From the NCBI GenBank assembly GCA_023421245.1, contig JAEZTV010000027.1:92058-156057 (forward strand): a DNA stretch of 64,000 bases, in the 5' to 3' direction. The notes under the pieces were generated by a model. It was not told where the DNA came from. It made no database searches and was given only the letters and a program-made list of their open reading frames with translations. Position numbers and translations under genes: made by a program. Below are positions 1 to 7,917 of this stretch, piece by piece. This DNA comes from Bacillota bacterium (GTDB lineage Bacteria > Bacillota > Clostridia > Oscillospirales > Ruminococcaceae). Each line of letters opens with the position of its first letter. Position 1 is the first letter of the stretch.

Positions 1-7
1 TGAGTCT

Positions 8-40
8 GCCGGGAGTTCAGATGGACTCCCGGCTTTGCTG
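8..40 (+). terminator. stem-loop before terminase gene
   Basis: Perfect 9-bp arms GCCGGGAGT (8-16) and ACTCCCGGC (25-33) enclose an 8-nt loop, with a short T-run after. The TGA at positions 1-3 could be the stop of an upstream gene such as the small terminase subunit, but that gene lies outside the window. It may be a terminator or an attenuating hairpin between packaging genes. Confidence 0.5.
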
Positions 41-54
41 TCGGAGGTGACTAT

Positions 55-1710
55 GTGGAAGAATTACGCAGTCTAAAAAATTACAAGCCCAGCCGCTTTA
101 AGGCTCCGGGCTGCATATATAAATCACGCTTTGCCGATTCGGCTGTATTTTTCGTCAATCAGCTGCGCCACACCAAGGGAAAATGGTACGGAACACCGTT
201 TGAACTCATCGGTTGGCAGGAGCAGATTATCCGCGATCTGTTCGGTATCGTACGCCGCTATGATGAATGCCGCCAATTTCGCAGAGCGTACATAGAATTG
301 CCCAAGAAAAACGGCAAGTCCGAGCTTGCGGCGGCTGTAGCTCTTCTGCTCACTTGCACCGATCTGGAACATGGCGGCGAGGTTTATGGCTGCGCTACCG
401 ACCGTCAGCAAGCGAGTATTGTGTTTGATGTCGCCGTTTCCATGGTAGATCAATTCCCGGAACTCAAGCGATATATAAAACTAAATCCCAGCCAAAAACG
501 CATGACATTCCTGCCGCTGAACAGCTTTTATCAGGTGCTGTCGGCAGAAGCCTACACAAAAGACGGACTCAATGCTCACGGTGTTATCTTTGACGAACTC
601 CACGCACAAAAAGACCGGCGGCTTTTTGATGTAATGACCTCCGGCTCCGGTATGGCACGGGAACAGCCTCTGACTTTTATTATCACAACGGCGGGCTTTG
701 ACAGAAACTCCATCTGCTGGGAACAGCACCAGAAAGCCGAGGATGTTCTGCGCGGCAAAATATATGACCCGACATTCTATCCTGTGATATACTCCGCCGA
801 TGAAAGCGACGACTGGACTGACCCGGAAGTCTGGAAGCGGATAAACCCATCCTATGGTGTTACAGTAAGCCCCGACGCTTTCCGTGCCGAGTTTGAAAAT
901 GCTAAACTGAACCCTGCCAATGAGAACACATTCCGACGATTGAACCTGAACCAGTGGGTAAAACAATCCACCCGCTGGATGCCGATGGAACTTTGGGATA
1001 AATGTGATTTCCCTGTGGATATGGGATTCTTAAGAAGCAAAAAGTGTTATGCAGGGCTGGATTTATCCAAAACGCAGGATTTGACCGCCTTTGTTTTGGT
1101 GTTCCCACCGGATGATCCAAGCGACGAAGAGGATAAATATCGTATCCTGCCATTCTTTTGGATTCCCGAAGAATCCCTGCAGCAACGGGTGCTGAAAGAC
1201 CATGTGCCGTATGACCAGTGGCTGGCGCAGGGGTTGATAGAAACCACCGACGGCAAGGTCATTAACTATAATTTTGTACAGCGCAAAATAGAGGAACTCG
1301 CCCAAATCTATGACATCAAGGAAATTGCCTTTGACCGCTGGGGCGCTACAATGCTGACACAAAATCTGCGCGATGCGGGGCTTACCATTGTAGATTTCGG
1401 TCAGGGGTATAAATCCATGTCCCCACCGATGGAAGAACTAATGCGCTTGGTGCTTTCGGAACGTATCGCACACGGCGGCAACAAGGTTTTGCGCTGGAAT
1501 TTTGACAATATCGTCGTCATGCAGGATGAAGCCGGGAATATCAAGCCGGACAAAAAGCGGGCGACTGAAAAAATTGACGGTGCGGTTGCGATGATTATGG
1601 CACTCGACCGGGCAATTATCCATGAAGACCATGAAAGCGTATACGACAAGCGCGGTATGCTGGTTGTCGATCTGAACCACCCGGATGGGTATTATTACAG
1701 CGATGAGTGA
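55..1710 (+). CDS. phage terminase large subunit
   Basis: ATPase/nuclease motor that cuts concatemeric phage DNA and pumps it through the portal. The N-terminal ATPase has a Walker A-like PKKNGKS (residues about 83-89) and a Walker B VIFDE (about 177-181). The C-terminal nuclease half carries the acidic motifs AGLDLSKTQD and IAFDRWG expected of the RNase H-like fold. Its 551 aa are normal for the Terminase_1/HK97-type family. The GTG start at 55 is chosen because GGAGGTGA (43-50) sits just upstream. The ATG at 53 is in another frame and soon stops. It is the first gene of a tightly packed structural operon with the portal 10 bp downstream. Seen: motifs and synteny. Family function is established. 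Confidence 0.95.
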   Translation: MEELRSLKNYKPSRFKAPGCIYKSRFADSAVFFVNQLRHTKGKWYGTPFELIGWQEQIIRDLFGIVRRYDECRQFRRAYIELPKKNGKSELAAAVALLLTCTDLEHGGEVYGCATDRQQASIVFDVAVSMVDQFPELKRYIKLNPSQKRMTFLPLNSFYQVLSAEAYTKDGLNAHGVIFDELHAQKDRRLFDVMTSGSGMAREQPLTFIITTAGFDRNSICWEQHQKAEDVLRGKIYDPTFYPVIYSADESDDWTDPEVWKRINPSYGVTVSPDAFRAEFENAKLNPANENTFRRLNLNQWVKQSTRWMPMELWDKCDFPVDMGFLRSKKCYAGLDLSKTQDLTAFVLVFPPDDPSDEEDKYRILPFFWIPEESLQQRVLKDHVPYDQWLAQGLIETTDGKVINYNFVQRKIEELAQIYDIKEIAFDRWGATMLTQNLRDAGLTIVDFGQGYKSMSPPMEELMRLVLSERIAHGGNKVLRWNFDNIVVMQDEAGNIKPDKKRATEKIDGAVAMIMALDRAIIHEDHESVYDKRGMLVVDLNHPDGYYYSDE

Positions 1711-1720
1711 GGAGGCTTAA

Positions 1721-2959
1721 ATGGGACTGTTTTCAAAGAAAAAATCAAAAATTACCGATAGCCTCAGCACCTCAAGAAGCATTTTCTGGGGCGGTTCAAC
1801 CTCCGGCACATATGTCAATGAAACTACCGCCATGCAAACGGCGGCGGTTTATTCCTGTGTACGGGTAATTTCGGAGGCAGTCGCCTGTCTGCCCCTCCAT
1901 GTATACCGTTATGAGGAAAACGGTTCTCGGATCATCCCGGAACATCATCTGTATAACATTCTGCACAACGCGCCGAACACTGAAATGACCAGCTTCGTAT
2001 TCCGGGAAACACTTATGAGCCATCTGCTTTTATGGGGCAACGCCTACGCGCAGATCATTCGGGACGGCAGCGGTCGGGTGCGGGCGCTGTATCCGCTGCT
2101 TCCGAGCAAAATGGATGTCAGCCGGAACGAAAACGGACAGATTTATTATACCTACTGGCGCGACAAAGACGAGAGCCGCCCGCATGAGAAAAGCGGCGGC
2201 GTGGTGCTGTCGCGGGACGATGTTCTGCACATTCCGGGACTGAGTTATGACGGGCTGGTGGGTTATTCACCCATCGCCCTCGCCAGAAACGCGGTGGGCA
2301 TGGCGATAGCCACTGAGGATTACGGAGCCAGCTTTTTTGCCAACGGAGCAAACCCCGGAGGTATTCTGGAGCATCCCGGTACGATTAAAAATCCGGGCGG
2401 CATCCGGGACTCTTGGGAAGCGCTGTATAAAGGGGCGAAGAACTCCGGCAAGGTGGCTGTGCTGGAGGACGGACTGAAATTCCATCAGGTGAGCATCCCG
2501 CCCGAACAGGCGCAGTTTTTGGAAACACGCAAGTTTCAGCTGAATGAAATCGCCCGGATTTTTCGCATCCCGCCACACATGATCGGCGATCTGGAAAAAT
2601 CATCGTTCAGCAACATTGAACAGCAGTCCTTGGAATTTGTAAAATACACCCTTGATCCTTGGGTAGTGCGCTGGGAGCAATCTATGCACCAAACCCTTAT
2701 CCTGCCCTCCGAGAAAGACGCGGTGTTCCTCAAATTCAATCTGGACGGTCTGCTCCGGGGCGATTATGAAACCCGCATGAAGGGCTACTCTATCGGCATC
2801 CAGAACGGTTTTATGAGTCCGAATGATGTGAGAAAGTTGGAGAACATGAACTTGATTCCCGATGAGGAGGGCGGTAACAACTACATGGTCAACGGCAACA
2901 TGGTAAAACTTGCCGATGTCGGTGCGGCATACGGTAAAAACGGAGGTGATGAGAAATGA
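1721..2959 (+). CDS. HK97-family phage portal protein
   Basis: Forms the dodecameric ring at the capsid vertex through which DNA enters and leaves. The 412 aa are typical of the HK97 portal family. Recognisable stretches are the N-terminal TAMQTAAVYSCVRVISE helix, the clip/stem region with IARIFRIPPHMIG, and FSNIEQQSLEFVKYTLDPWVVRWEQ near the C-terminus. The gene follows terminase and overlaps the protease start by 4 bp (ATGA), suggesting translational coupling. GAGGAGG lies just before the ATG. The assignment rests on sequence pattern plus position between terminase and protease. Confidence 0.94.
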   Translation: MGLFSKKKSKITDSLSTSRSIFWGGSTSGTYVNETTAMQTAAVYSCVRVISEAVACLPLHVYRYEENGSRIIPEHHLYNILHNAPNTEMTSFVFRETLMSHLLLWGNAYAQIIRDGSGRVRALYPLLPSKMDVSRNENGQIYYTYWRDKDESRPHEKSGGVVLSRDDVLHIPGLSYDGLVGYSPIALARNAVGMAIATEDYGASFFANGANPGGILEHPGTIKNPGGIRDSWEALYKGAKNSGKVAVLEDGLKFHQVSIPPEQAQFLETRKFQLNEIARIFRIPPHMIGDLEKSSFSNIEQQSLEFVKYTLDPWVVRWEQSMHQTLILPSEKDAVFLKFNLDGLLRGDYETRMKGYSIGIQNGFMSPNDVRKLENMNLIPDEEGGNNYMVNGNMVKLADVGAAYGKNGGDEK

Positions 2960-3681
2960 GGAAATTCTGGAACTTTTCCCAATCGGACAGCGAAGGGCGC
3001 ACCCTGTTCCTCGACGGTGCAATCTCGGATGAAACGTGGTGGGGCGATGAAATCACACCAAAGCTGTTCCGGAATGAACTGGAGTCAGGCAGCGGTGATA
3101 TATCGGTCTGGATCAACTCGCCCGGCGGGGATGTGTTCGCCGCCGCGCAGATCTACAATATGCTTAAGGAATACGCCGGGAAGGTTACCGTGAAAATCGA
3201 CGGCATCGCCGCCTCTGCCGCTTCCGTGGTTGCCATGTCCGGCGATGAGGTGTATATGTCCCCGGTTGCCAATATGATGATCCATAATCCTGCCACCATC
3301 GCCATCGGTGACAGCGAGGAAATGCTCCGCGCCAAACGGATGCTGGATGAGGTCAAGGAATCCATCATCAACGCATATGAAATTAAAAGCAAACAGTCCC
3401 GCGATGCCCTGTCCGAAATGATGAACACGGAATTTTGGATGGACGCGCACAAAGCGGTGGAGCTGGGATTTGCCGATGGTATTCTGTATGAGGATGCCGA
3501 GCCGAAAAAGAATCGAAAAGGACGCGAGGGTTATGCTTTTTCCCGCATGGCGGTGATGAACTCCCTGCTGGAAAAATTCACGGCACATCCGACGGAATCT
3601 CCGGGGGATGTACCCTATGCTATATTAAATACCCGAATTCAATCTATCAAAAAAATGGGAGGATTTGATGACCATGAGTAA
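2956..3681 (+). CDS. ClpP-like prohead protease (S14 family)
   Basis: Capsid maturation protease of the ClpP fold, expected to cleave the capsid scaffold region and itself during prohead assembly. Visible motifs are SPGGDVFAA near residue 55, the nucleophile region GIAASAASV (Ser about 87), MMIHNP with the catalytic His (about 110), and MDAHKAVELGFAD, where the Asp of the triad is expected. Length is 241 aa. It starts inside the portal stop codon and ends inside the capsid gene start, which fits co-translation. A host ClpP is excluded by the phage context and the lower similarity around the hydrophobic pocket. Confidence 0.92.
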   Translation: MRKFWNFSQSDSEGRTLFLDGAISDETWWGDEITPKLFRNELESGSGDISVWINSPGGDVFAAAQIYNMLKEYAGKVTVKIDGIAASAASVVAMSGDEVYMSPVANMMIHNPATIAIGDSEEMLRAKRMLDEVKESIINAYEIKSKQSRDALSEMMNTEFWMDAHKAVELGFADGILYEDAEPKKNRKGREGYAFSRMAVMNSLLEKFTAHPTESPGDVPYAILNTRIQSIKKMGGFDDHE

Positions 3682-4843
3682 AATCATTGAACTGCGCGAT
3701 AAGAGAGCCAAGGCGTGGGAGGCGGCAAAAGCATTTTTAGACAACAAGCGTGGCACAAACGATATGCTGACCGCCGAGGACGCCGCGGTCTATGACAAAA
3801 TGGAAGCAGAGGTTGTGGATTTAGGCAAGGAGATCGAACGGTTGGAGCGTGGGCAAGCGATTGACCGGGAGCTTACTACACCCACATCACAGCCACTGAC
3901 AAATAGCCCCAGAAAGTCCGGAAAAGCCTCGGATGAGTATAAAACTGCGTTCTGGAATGCCATGCGCGGTCGAAAAATTTCAAATGCCCTTCAGATAGGC
4001 GAGGATTCCGAGGGCGGATATCTTGTTCCTGACGAATTTGAACGCACACTTATTGAGGCGCTGGAGGAACAGAATATTTTTCGTCAGATTGCCCGCATTA
4101 TTCAGACGAGCAGCGGCGAACGCAAAATTCCTGTGGTGGCTACCAAAGGTACTGCAAATTGGGTGGATGAGGGCGGCGAAATCACCGACAGCGACGACAG
4201 CTTCACACAGGTGACTTTGGGCGCGTTCAAACTTGCCACGATGATGAAGGTCAGCGATGAACTGATGAACGACTCCGCATTTGATCTTGAAAGCTATATC
4301 GCCCGCGAATTTGCCCGCCGTATCGGCGTGAAGGAAGAAGAAGCCTTCCTGACCGGTGACGGCTCTGGTAAGCCCACCGGCATTCTCAAGGCGACTGGCG
4401 GCGCACAGGTAGGCGTGACAGCGGCGTCCGATACCGCCATCACGATGGATGAAATGATTGATTTGTACCACAGCCTGAAATCCCCTTATCGCAACAAAGC
4501 GGTGTTTATTACCGGCGACACCACGGTCAAAACGCTCCGCAAGCTGAAAGACGGACAGGGGCAATATCTCTGGCAGCCCTCTGTTCGGGAAGGTGCGCCG
4601 GATACCCTGCTCGGCAAACCGCTGTATACCTCCGCGTTCATGCCCACGATTGCGGCAAGTGCCAAAACCGTAGCGTTCGGTGATTTTTCTTACTACTGGA
4701 TTGCCGACCGTCAGGGGCGGATCTTCAAGCGCCTGAATGAACTGTTTGCCACCACCGGGCAGATCGGCTTTATTGCCACACAGCGCGTGGATGGAAAATT
4801 GATTCTGCCGGAAGCCGTCAAGGTGCTTCAGCAGAAAGCATAG
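3668..4843 (+). CDS. HK97-type major capsid protein
   Basis: Main shell protein. Residues 1 to about 100 form a charged, helical scaffold (delta) domain that the upstream protease would remove. The mature part begins around the SEGGYLVPDEFERTLIEAL motif typical of HK97 gp5 relatives. Further family signatures are ARRIGVKEEEAFLTGDGSGKPTGIL and a C-terminal FGDFSYYWIADRQG. Possible starts are TTG 3665, ATG 3668 and ATG 3674. GGGAGG at 3657-3662 favours ATG 3668. It overlaps the protease stop by 14 bp. Confidence 0.95.
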   Translation: MTMSKIIELRDKRAKAWEAAKAFLDNKRGTNDMLTAEDAAVYDKMEAEVVDLGKEIERLERGQAIDRELTTPTSQPLTNSPRKSGKASDEYKTAFWNAMRGRKISNALQIGEDSEGGYLVPDEFERTLIEALEEQNIFRQIARIIQTSSGERKIPVVATKGTANWVDEGGEITDSDDSFTQVTLGAFKLATMMKVSDELMNDSAFDLESYIAREFARRIGVKEEEAFLTGDGSGKPTGILKATGGAQVGVTAASDTAITMDEMIDLYHSLKSPYRNKAVFITGDTTVKTLRKLKDGQGQYLWQPSVREGAPDTLLGKPLYTSAFMPTIAASAKTVAFGDFSYYWIADRQGRIFKRLNELFATTGQIGFIATQRVDGKLILPEAVKVLQQKA

Positions 4844-4853
4844 GAGGTGCGGT

Positions 4854-5219
4854 ATGAGTTACAACACTAAAAATTACACCGAACAGGGCGGCGAAAAAAC
4901 CGTCATTGGCGGTACTTTGGAAATCAAGGCGGGCGCGACTGTGACAGGTCTTGCGGCTAATCCCTTGCTTGCAGCCACTGAAACCGATTTTGGCGGTATA
5001 AAAGCCGTGGAAAAGGAAGAAACAGACACTGTTCCTGCTAAAATCGGCGCAGACGGCAATCTTTATGTGCCAACATATCCCATCATAGCGGAAATCCCTG
5101 TCGCGGAATATATGGCGGACAGTACTGCCGAGGACTTACCCACGCTGCTTGCCGATTTCAACGCACTGCTTGCCAAACTCCGTGCGGCGGGACTGATGGC
5201 GGCAGAGCCGGAAGATTAA
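4854..5219 (+). CDS. phage head fiber/decoration protein
   Basis: A 121-aa protein directly after the capsid gene, with GGAGGTGCGGT before its ATG. The body resembles the small head-fiber proteins (Phage_fiber_2 type) of clostridial and Bacillus phages. It has a KTVIGGTLEIKAGATVTG beta-stretch followed by a region rich in Ala and acidic residues and a helical C-terminus (DLPTLLADFNALLAKLRAAGLM). Such proteins decorate the capsid surface. The call depends on synteny and pattern; no catalytic residue is expected. Confidence 0.7.
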   Translation: MSYNTKNYTEQGGEKTVIGGTLEIKAGATVTGLAANPLLAATETDFGGIKAVEKEETDTVPAKIGADGNLYVPTYPIIAEIPVAEYMADSTAEDLPTLLADFNALLAKLRAAGLMAAEPED

Positions 5220-5237
5220 CGGAAGGATGGCGGCGGT

Positions 5238-5576
5238 ATGACTCTGCTTGAAAAAGTCAAAGAGAACCTGATTCTCGCCCATAATGAGGATGACGCGCTG
5301 CTGGAACGCTTTCTGGCGGCAGCTACCGCCTATGCCGAGAGTTTCCAACACCTGCCCGCAGGATATTACTCTGAAAGCAACGCCGAAGGCGAAATGGGTG
5401 AAGCGTCACGCTTCCCACCCACCACGGAACAGGCGGTCATCATGCTGGCTTCCCACTTTTACGAATCCCGCGACGGTTCGACCGGCGGCTTCTTTGCCGA
5501 CAGCGTTCAAGCGGGGCAGCAAGTATGGAACACGGTGAATATGCTCTTGCGGCTCGACCGGGACTGGAAGGTGTGA
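5238..5576 (+). CDS. phage head-tail connector protein
   Basis: A 112-aa helical protein of the gp6/QLRG-type DNA-packaging connector family, which forms the ring beneath the portal. The N-terminus LLEKVKENLILAHNEDDALLERFLAAATAYAESF and the central EQAVIMLASHFYESRDG are typical of the family. It lies between the capsid/decoration genes and the head closure gene. Start ATG 5238 follows AGGATGGCGGCGGT. Confidence 0.85.
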   Translation: MTLLEKVKENLILAHNEDDALLERFLAAATAYAESFQHLPAGYYSESNAEGEMGEASRFPPTTEQAVIMLASHFYESRDGSTGGFFADSVQAGQQVWNTVNMLLRLDRDWKV

Positions 5577-5599
5577 AAATTGAAAGCGAGGTTTCAATT

Positions 5600-5935
5600 G
5601 TGAGTTTCGGAAAAATGAACACACCCATCCAAATCATTCAGGTTACACTGGGCAAGGATGCGGAGGGTTTTGCCGTTCCCACGGAAATTGTGCTGGCAAA
5701 TGTCCGCGCCTACCGTGAGGAGCGACACGGCAACGAACGATGGGCAAACCGCGCCGTATGGTCTGCGGCAACCAGCCTCTTTCGTTTCCGGGTGATTCCC
5801 GGTATCAATGTCACTGCCTCCCTGCGGATCGGGTGCGGTGAGGAGCGCTTTCGGATTACCAGTGTGGAAAATGTGCGTGGGCGCGGAATGTATCTTGAGG
5901 TGCTGGCAGAGAAATTAGAGCCGTCCGGGAATTGA
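5600..5935 (+). CDS. phage head closure protein
   Basis: Head-tail joining stopper of the Phage_H_T_join family, about 111 aa. The reading frame is open from 5525, but I choose GTG 5600 because GCGAGG at 5586-5591 precedes it and the resulting length fits the family. Translation from 5525 would overlap the connector gene by 52 bp. The beta-rich core includes ERHGNERWANRAVWSAATSLFRFRVIPG and a C-terminal RGRGMYLEVLAEKLE. It ends 10 bp before the next start. Confidence 0.82.
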   Translation: MSFGKMNTPIQIIQVTLGKDAEGFAVPTEIVLANVRAYREERHGNERWANRAVWSAATSLFRFRVIPGINVTASLRIGCGEERFRITSVENVRGRGMYLEVLAEKLEPSGN

Positions 5936-5945
5936 GGTGAACGAT

Positions 5946-6377
5946 ATGGCACGAGCAGAATTTAAGATGCCGGAGGACTTTCTATCAAAGGTTTCCAAAT
6001 TAGCTGACAAAACTGATGAAATCCTGCCTCGTGTTCTGGAGGCAGGAGGCGAAGTGGCGCTGGATGCGGTGCGTGATAATCTCAGCGCTGTGGTTGGCAG
6101 GAATACGCAGTACCCCTCCCGTTCCACTGGTGAACTGGAGCAGTCACTCGGTCTTTCTCCCGCCAAAATGGATAAGAATGGCAACTTTAATGTCAAGGTC
6201 GGCTTTTCCGAGCCGCGCTCTGACGGGGGTTCCAACGCCAAAATCGCCAACATTCTGGAATACGGCAAGCACGGTCAGCCGCCGAAGCCTTTTCTGAAGC
6301 CCGCCAAAACCGCCAGCCGGAAGCCCGCAATTGAGGCGATGAAGGCAAAGCTGGAGGAGGAAATCGAAAATCTATGA
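5946..6377 (+). CDS. HK97 gp10-family neck/tail completion protein
   Basis: A 143-aa protein of the HK97-gp10 family, which helps join tail to head. It contains the family pattern of a helical N-terminus (KLADKTDEILPRVLEAGGEVALDAVRDNLSAV) followed by TGELEQSLGLSP and the conserved tail ILEYGKHGQPPKPFLKPA. ATG 5946 is preferred over GTG 5937 because GAGGTG at 5934-5939 gives correct spacing only to 5946. It overlaps the next gene by 4 bp (ATGA). Confidence 0.88.
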   Translation: MARAEFKMPEDFLSKVSKLADKTDEILPRVLEAGGEVALDAVRDNLSAVVGRNTQYPSRSTGELEQSLGLSPAKMDKNGNFNVKVGFSEPRSDGGSNAKIANILEYGKHGQPPKPFLKPAKTASRKPAIEAMKAKLEEEIENL

Positions 6378-6715
6378 ATATTTTGCAGGAATTAAACACC
6401 CTGCTGGACGCTATTCCGATCCGAGTAGAAACCGGGGTGTTTTCAGATACATCGCCGGACGAATATGCGGTCATTACGCCTCTGACGGATGATTTTCCGC
6501 TGTTCGGCGACAACCAGCCGGAATATGAAACACAGGAGGTGCGGCTGTCTCTTTATTCAAAGGGTAATTACCTGAGCATGAAAAATAAAGTGGTGAACGC
6601 CCTGCTGAACAAAGGCTTCACCATCACGGGGCGGCAATACATCGCCCATGAGGACGATACCGGCTACCACCATTACGCCGTGGACACGGCAAAATTATAT
6701 CGATTGGAGGATTGA
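6374..6715 (+). CDS. tail terminator/minor capsid-like protein
   Basis: A 113-aa product located between gp10-like neck protein and major tail protein, the usual place of the tail terminator. It has an alternating alpha/beta pattern (NILQELNTLLDAIPIRVETGVFSD, then QEVRLSLYSKGNY) similar to the small tail-completion proteins of Firmicute siphophages. No motif proves the function. It starts inside the upstream stop codon and ends 2 bp before the major tail start, so it is part of the morphogenetic operon. Confidence 0.68.
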   Translation: MNILQELNTLLDAIPIRVETGVFSDTSPDEYAVITPLTDDFPLFGDNQPEYETQEVRLSLYSKGNYLSMKNKVVNALLNKGFTITGRQYIAHEDDTGYHHYAVDTAKLYRLED

Positions 6716-6717
6716 AA

Positions 6718-7326
6718 ATGGCGACCATTGGCATGGATAAACTTTACTATGCAAAAATCACTGAGGATGCTAACGGCGAGGAAACCTATGGCGTTCCGAC
6801 TTCATTGGCAAAAGCCATTAAAGCGGATTTGTCCATTGAACTTGCCGAGGCGACGCTGTATGCGGATGACGCGACCGCATATGTGATTAAGGATTTCAAA
6901 TCCGGCACACTCTCGCTGGGGATCGATGATATCGGCACTGCCGCCGCGCAGGACTTGACCGGGGCAATCATCGACGACAACGGTGTTCTGGTTTCAGCAA
7001 GCGAAAACGACGGCGCTCTTGTTGCCGTGGGCTTCCGCGCCCTTAAGCCTGACAACAGATACCGTTATTTCTGGCTGTATCGGATAAAATTCGGTATCCC
7101 GGCGACCAACCTACAGACCAAAGGTGATTCCATCACCTTCCAGACCCCGACCATCGAGGGTACGGTCATGCGCCGAAATAAGCCGGACGGTACGGGAAAG
7201 CATCCGTGGAAAGCGGAAGTGACGGAAGGCGATGCCGGGGTGTCTGTTGAAATTATTTCAGGCTGGTACAGCGAGGTATATGAGCCGGTTTTTAATAGCA
7301 CACCTGAACCGCCGGAGGAGGGCTGA
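6718..7326 (+). CDS. phage major tail protein
   Basis: The tail-tube subunit, 203 aa, of the phi13/TP901-1 type. The N-terminus MATIGMDKLYYAKITEDANG and the mid-region VGFRALKPDNRYRYFWLYRIKFGIPATNLQTKGDSITFQTP are typical of this family. TTG 6712 is in frame, but GGAGG at 6706-6710 is placed for ATG 6718. The gene is followed by the frameshifted tail chaperone pair and the tape measure gene, which is the standard siphovirus order. Confidence 0.9.
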   Translation: MATIGMDKLYYAKITEDANGEETYGVPTSLAKAIKADLSIELAEATLYADDATAYVIKDFKSGTLSLGIDDIGTAAAQDLTGAIIDDNGVLVSASENDGALVAVGFRALKPDNRYRYFWLYRIKFGIPATNLQTKGDSITFQTPTIEGTVMRRNKPDGTGKHPWKAEVTEGDAGVSVEIISGWYSEVYEPVFNSTPEPPEEG

Positions 7327-7328
7327 TT

Positions 7329-7718
7329 ATGGAAAACGAACGCAGTGCATTTATTAATATCGGCGGTGAGCAGTATGAACTGATCCTCACTACCAAAGCG
7401 ACTAAAGCCATCGCCAGCCGCTACGGCGGGCTGGAAAACCTCGGTGAACGGCTGATGAAAGCGGAAAATTTTGAAATGGCACTGGACGAAATCGTCTGGC
7501 TGCTTACGCTGATGGCGAATCAGTCCATCCTGATTTACAACCTCAAGCATAAAGATGCGCCGAAGGAACTGCTCACCGAGGAGGAAGTGGAACTGCTGAC
7601 CTCTCCGCTGGAATTGGCATCCTACAAAAACGCCATCACTGAAGCCATGTTCAAGGGAACGGCACGAAATGTGGTAAGCGAGGGCGATGACGGCTCAAAA
7701 AACCAGCCAGGCGCGTGA
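7329..7718 (+). CDS. phage tail assembly chaperone (short form)
   Basis: A 129-aa helical protein between the major tail and tape measure genes, where the G-type tail chaperone is encoded. It starts MENERSAFINIGGEQYELILTTKATKAIASRYGGLENLG, like the gp13/Phage_TAC families. It lacks membrane segments. Near its end a perfect slippery heptamer (7697-7703) allows a fraction of ribosomes to shift to the -1 frame and make a longer G-T fusion that recruits tail tube subunits. The zero-frame product stops at TGA 7716-7718. Confidence 0.87.
   Translation: MENERSAFINIGGEQYELILTTKATKAIASRYGGLENLGERLMKAENFEMALDEIVWLLTLMANQSILIYNLKHKDAPKELLTEEEVELLTSPLELASYKNAITEAMFKGTARNVVSEGDDGSKNQPGA
7697..7703 (+). 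promoter_or_regulatory. programmed -1 frameshift slippery site
   Basis: The heptamer A AAA AAC sits in the correct register: zero-frame codons are TCA-AAA-AAC. Slippage moves reading to the frame that stays open to TAG 7898-7900. This is the canonical X XXY YYZ motif used by phage tail chaperones to make the GT fusion. No clear downstream pseudoknot was worked out. Confidence 0.85.
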
Positions 7719-7900
7719 CCACTGCCGAAGTTTTCACGCGCCTGTACTACTACGGCACTGTGCAGATGCGGCTCTCTGCCGATGAATTCTGGACGATGCC
7801 GTTTGGTTTATTTATGGACTTATGGGCTTGTCACAAGCAGTTTCTGGGGATTGAGAAGCCTTATCGGGAGAAAACGATTGATGATATTATTCCAATTTAG
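7703..7900 (+). CDS. tail assembly chaperone T extension (frameshift product)
   Basis: The -1 frame continuation of the tail chaperone. After slippage the codons read PARRVTTAEVFTRLYYYGTVQ and onward to VNV-free, tryptophan-rich MPFGLFMDLWACHKQF, ending at 7900. The full fusion would be about 190 aa (125 + 65). The segment has a GTG at 7715 overlapping the first ORF, but no ribosome-binding site precedes it, which supports expression by frameshift rather than independent initiation. Such T domains bind tape measure and tail tube proteins. Confidence 0.8.
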   Translation, partial: PARRVTTAEVFTRLYYYGTVQMRLSADEFWTMPFGLFMDLWACHKQFLGIEKPYREKTIDDIIPI

Positions 7901-7917
7901 CGAGGAGGTGACCGCAC

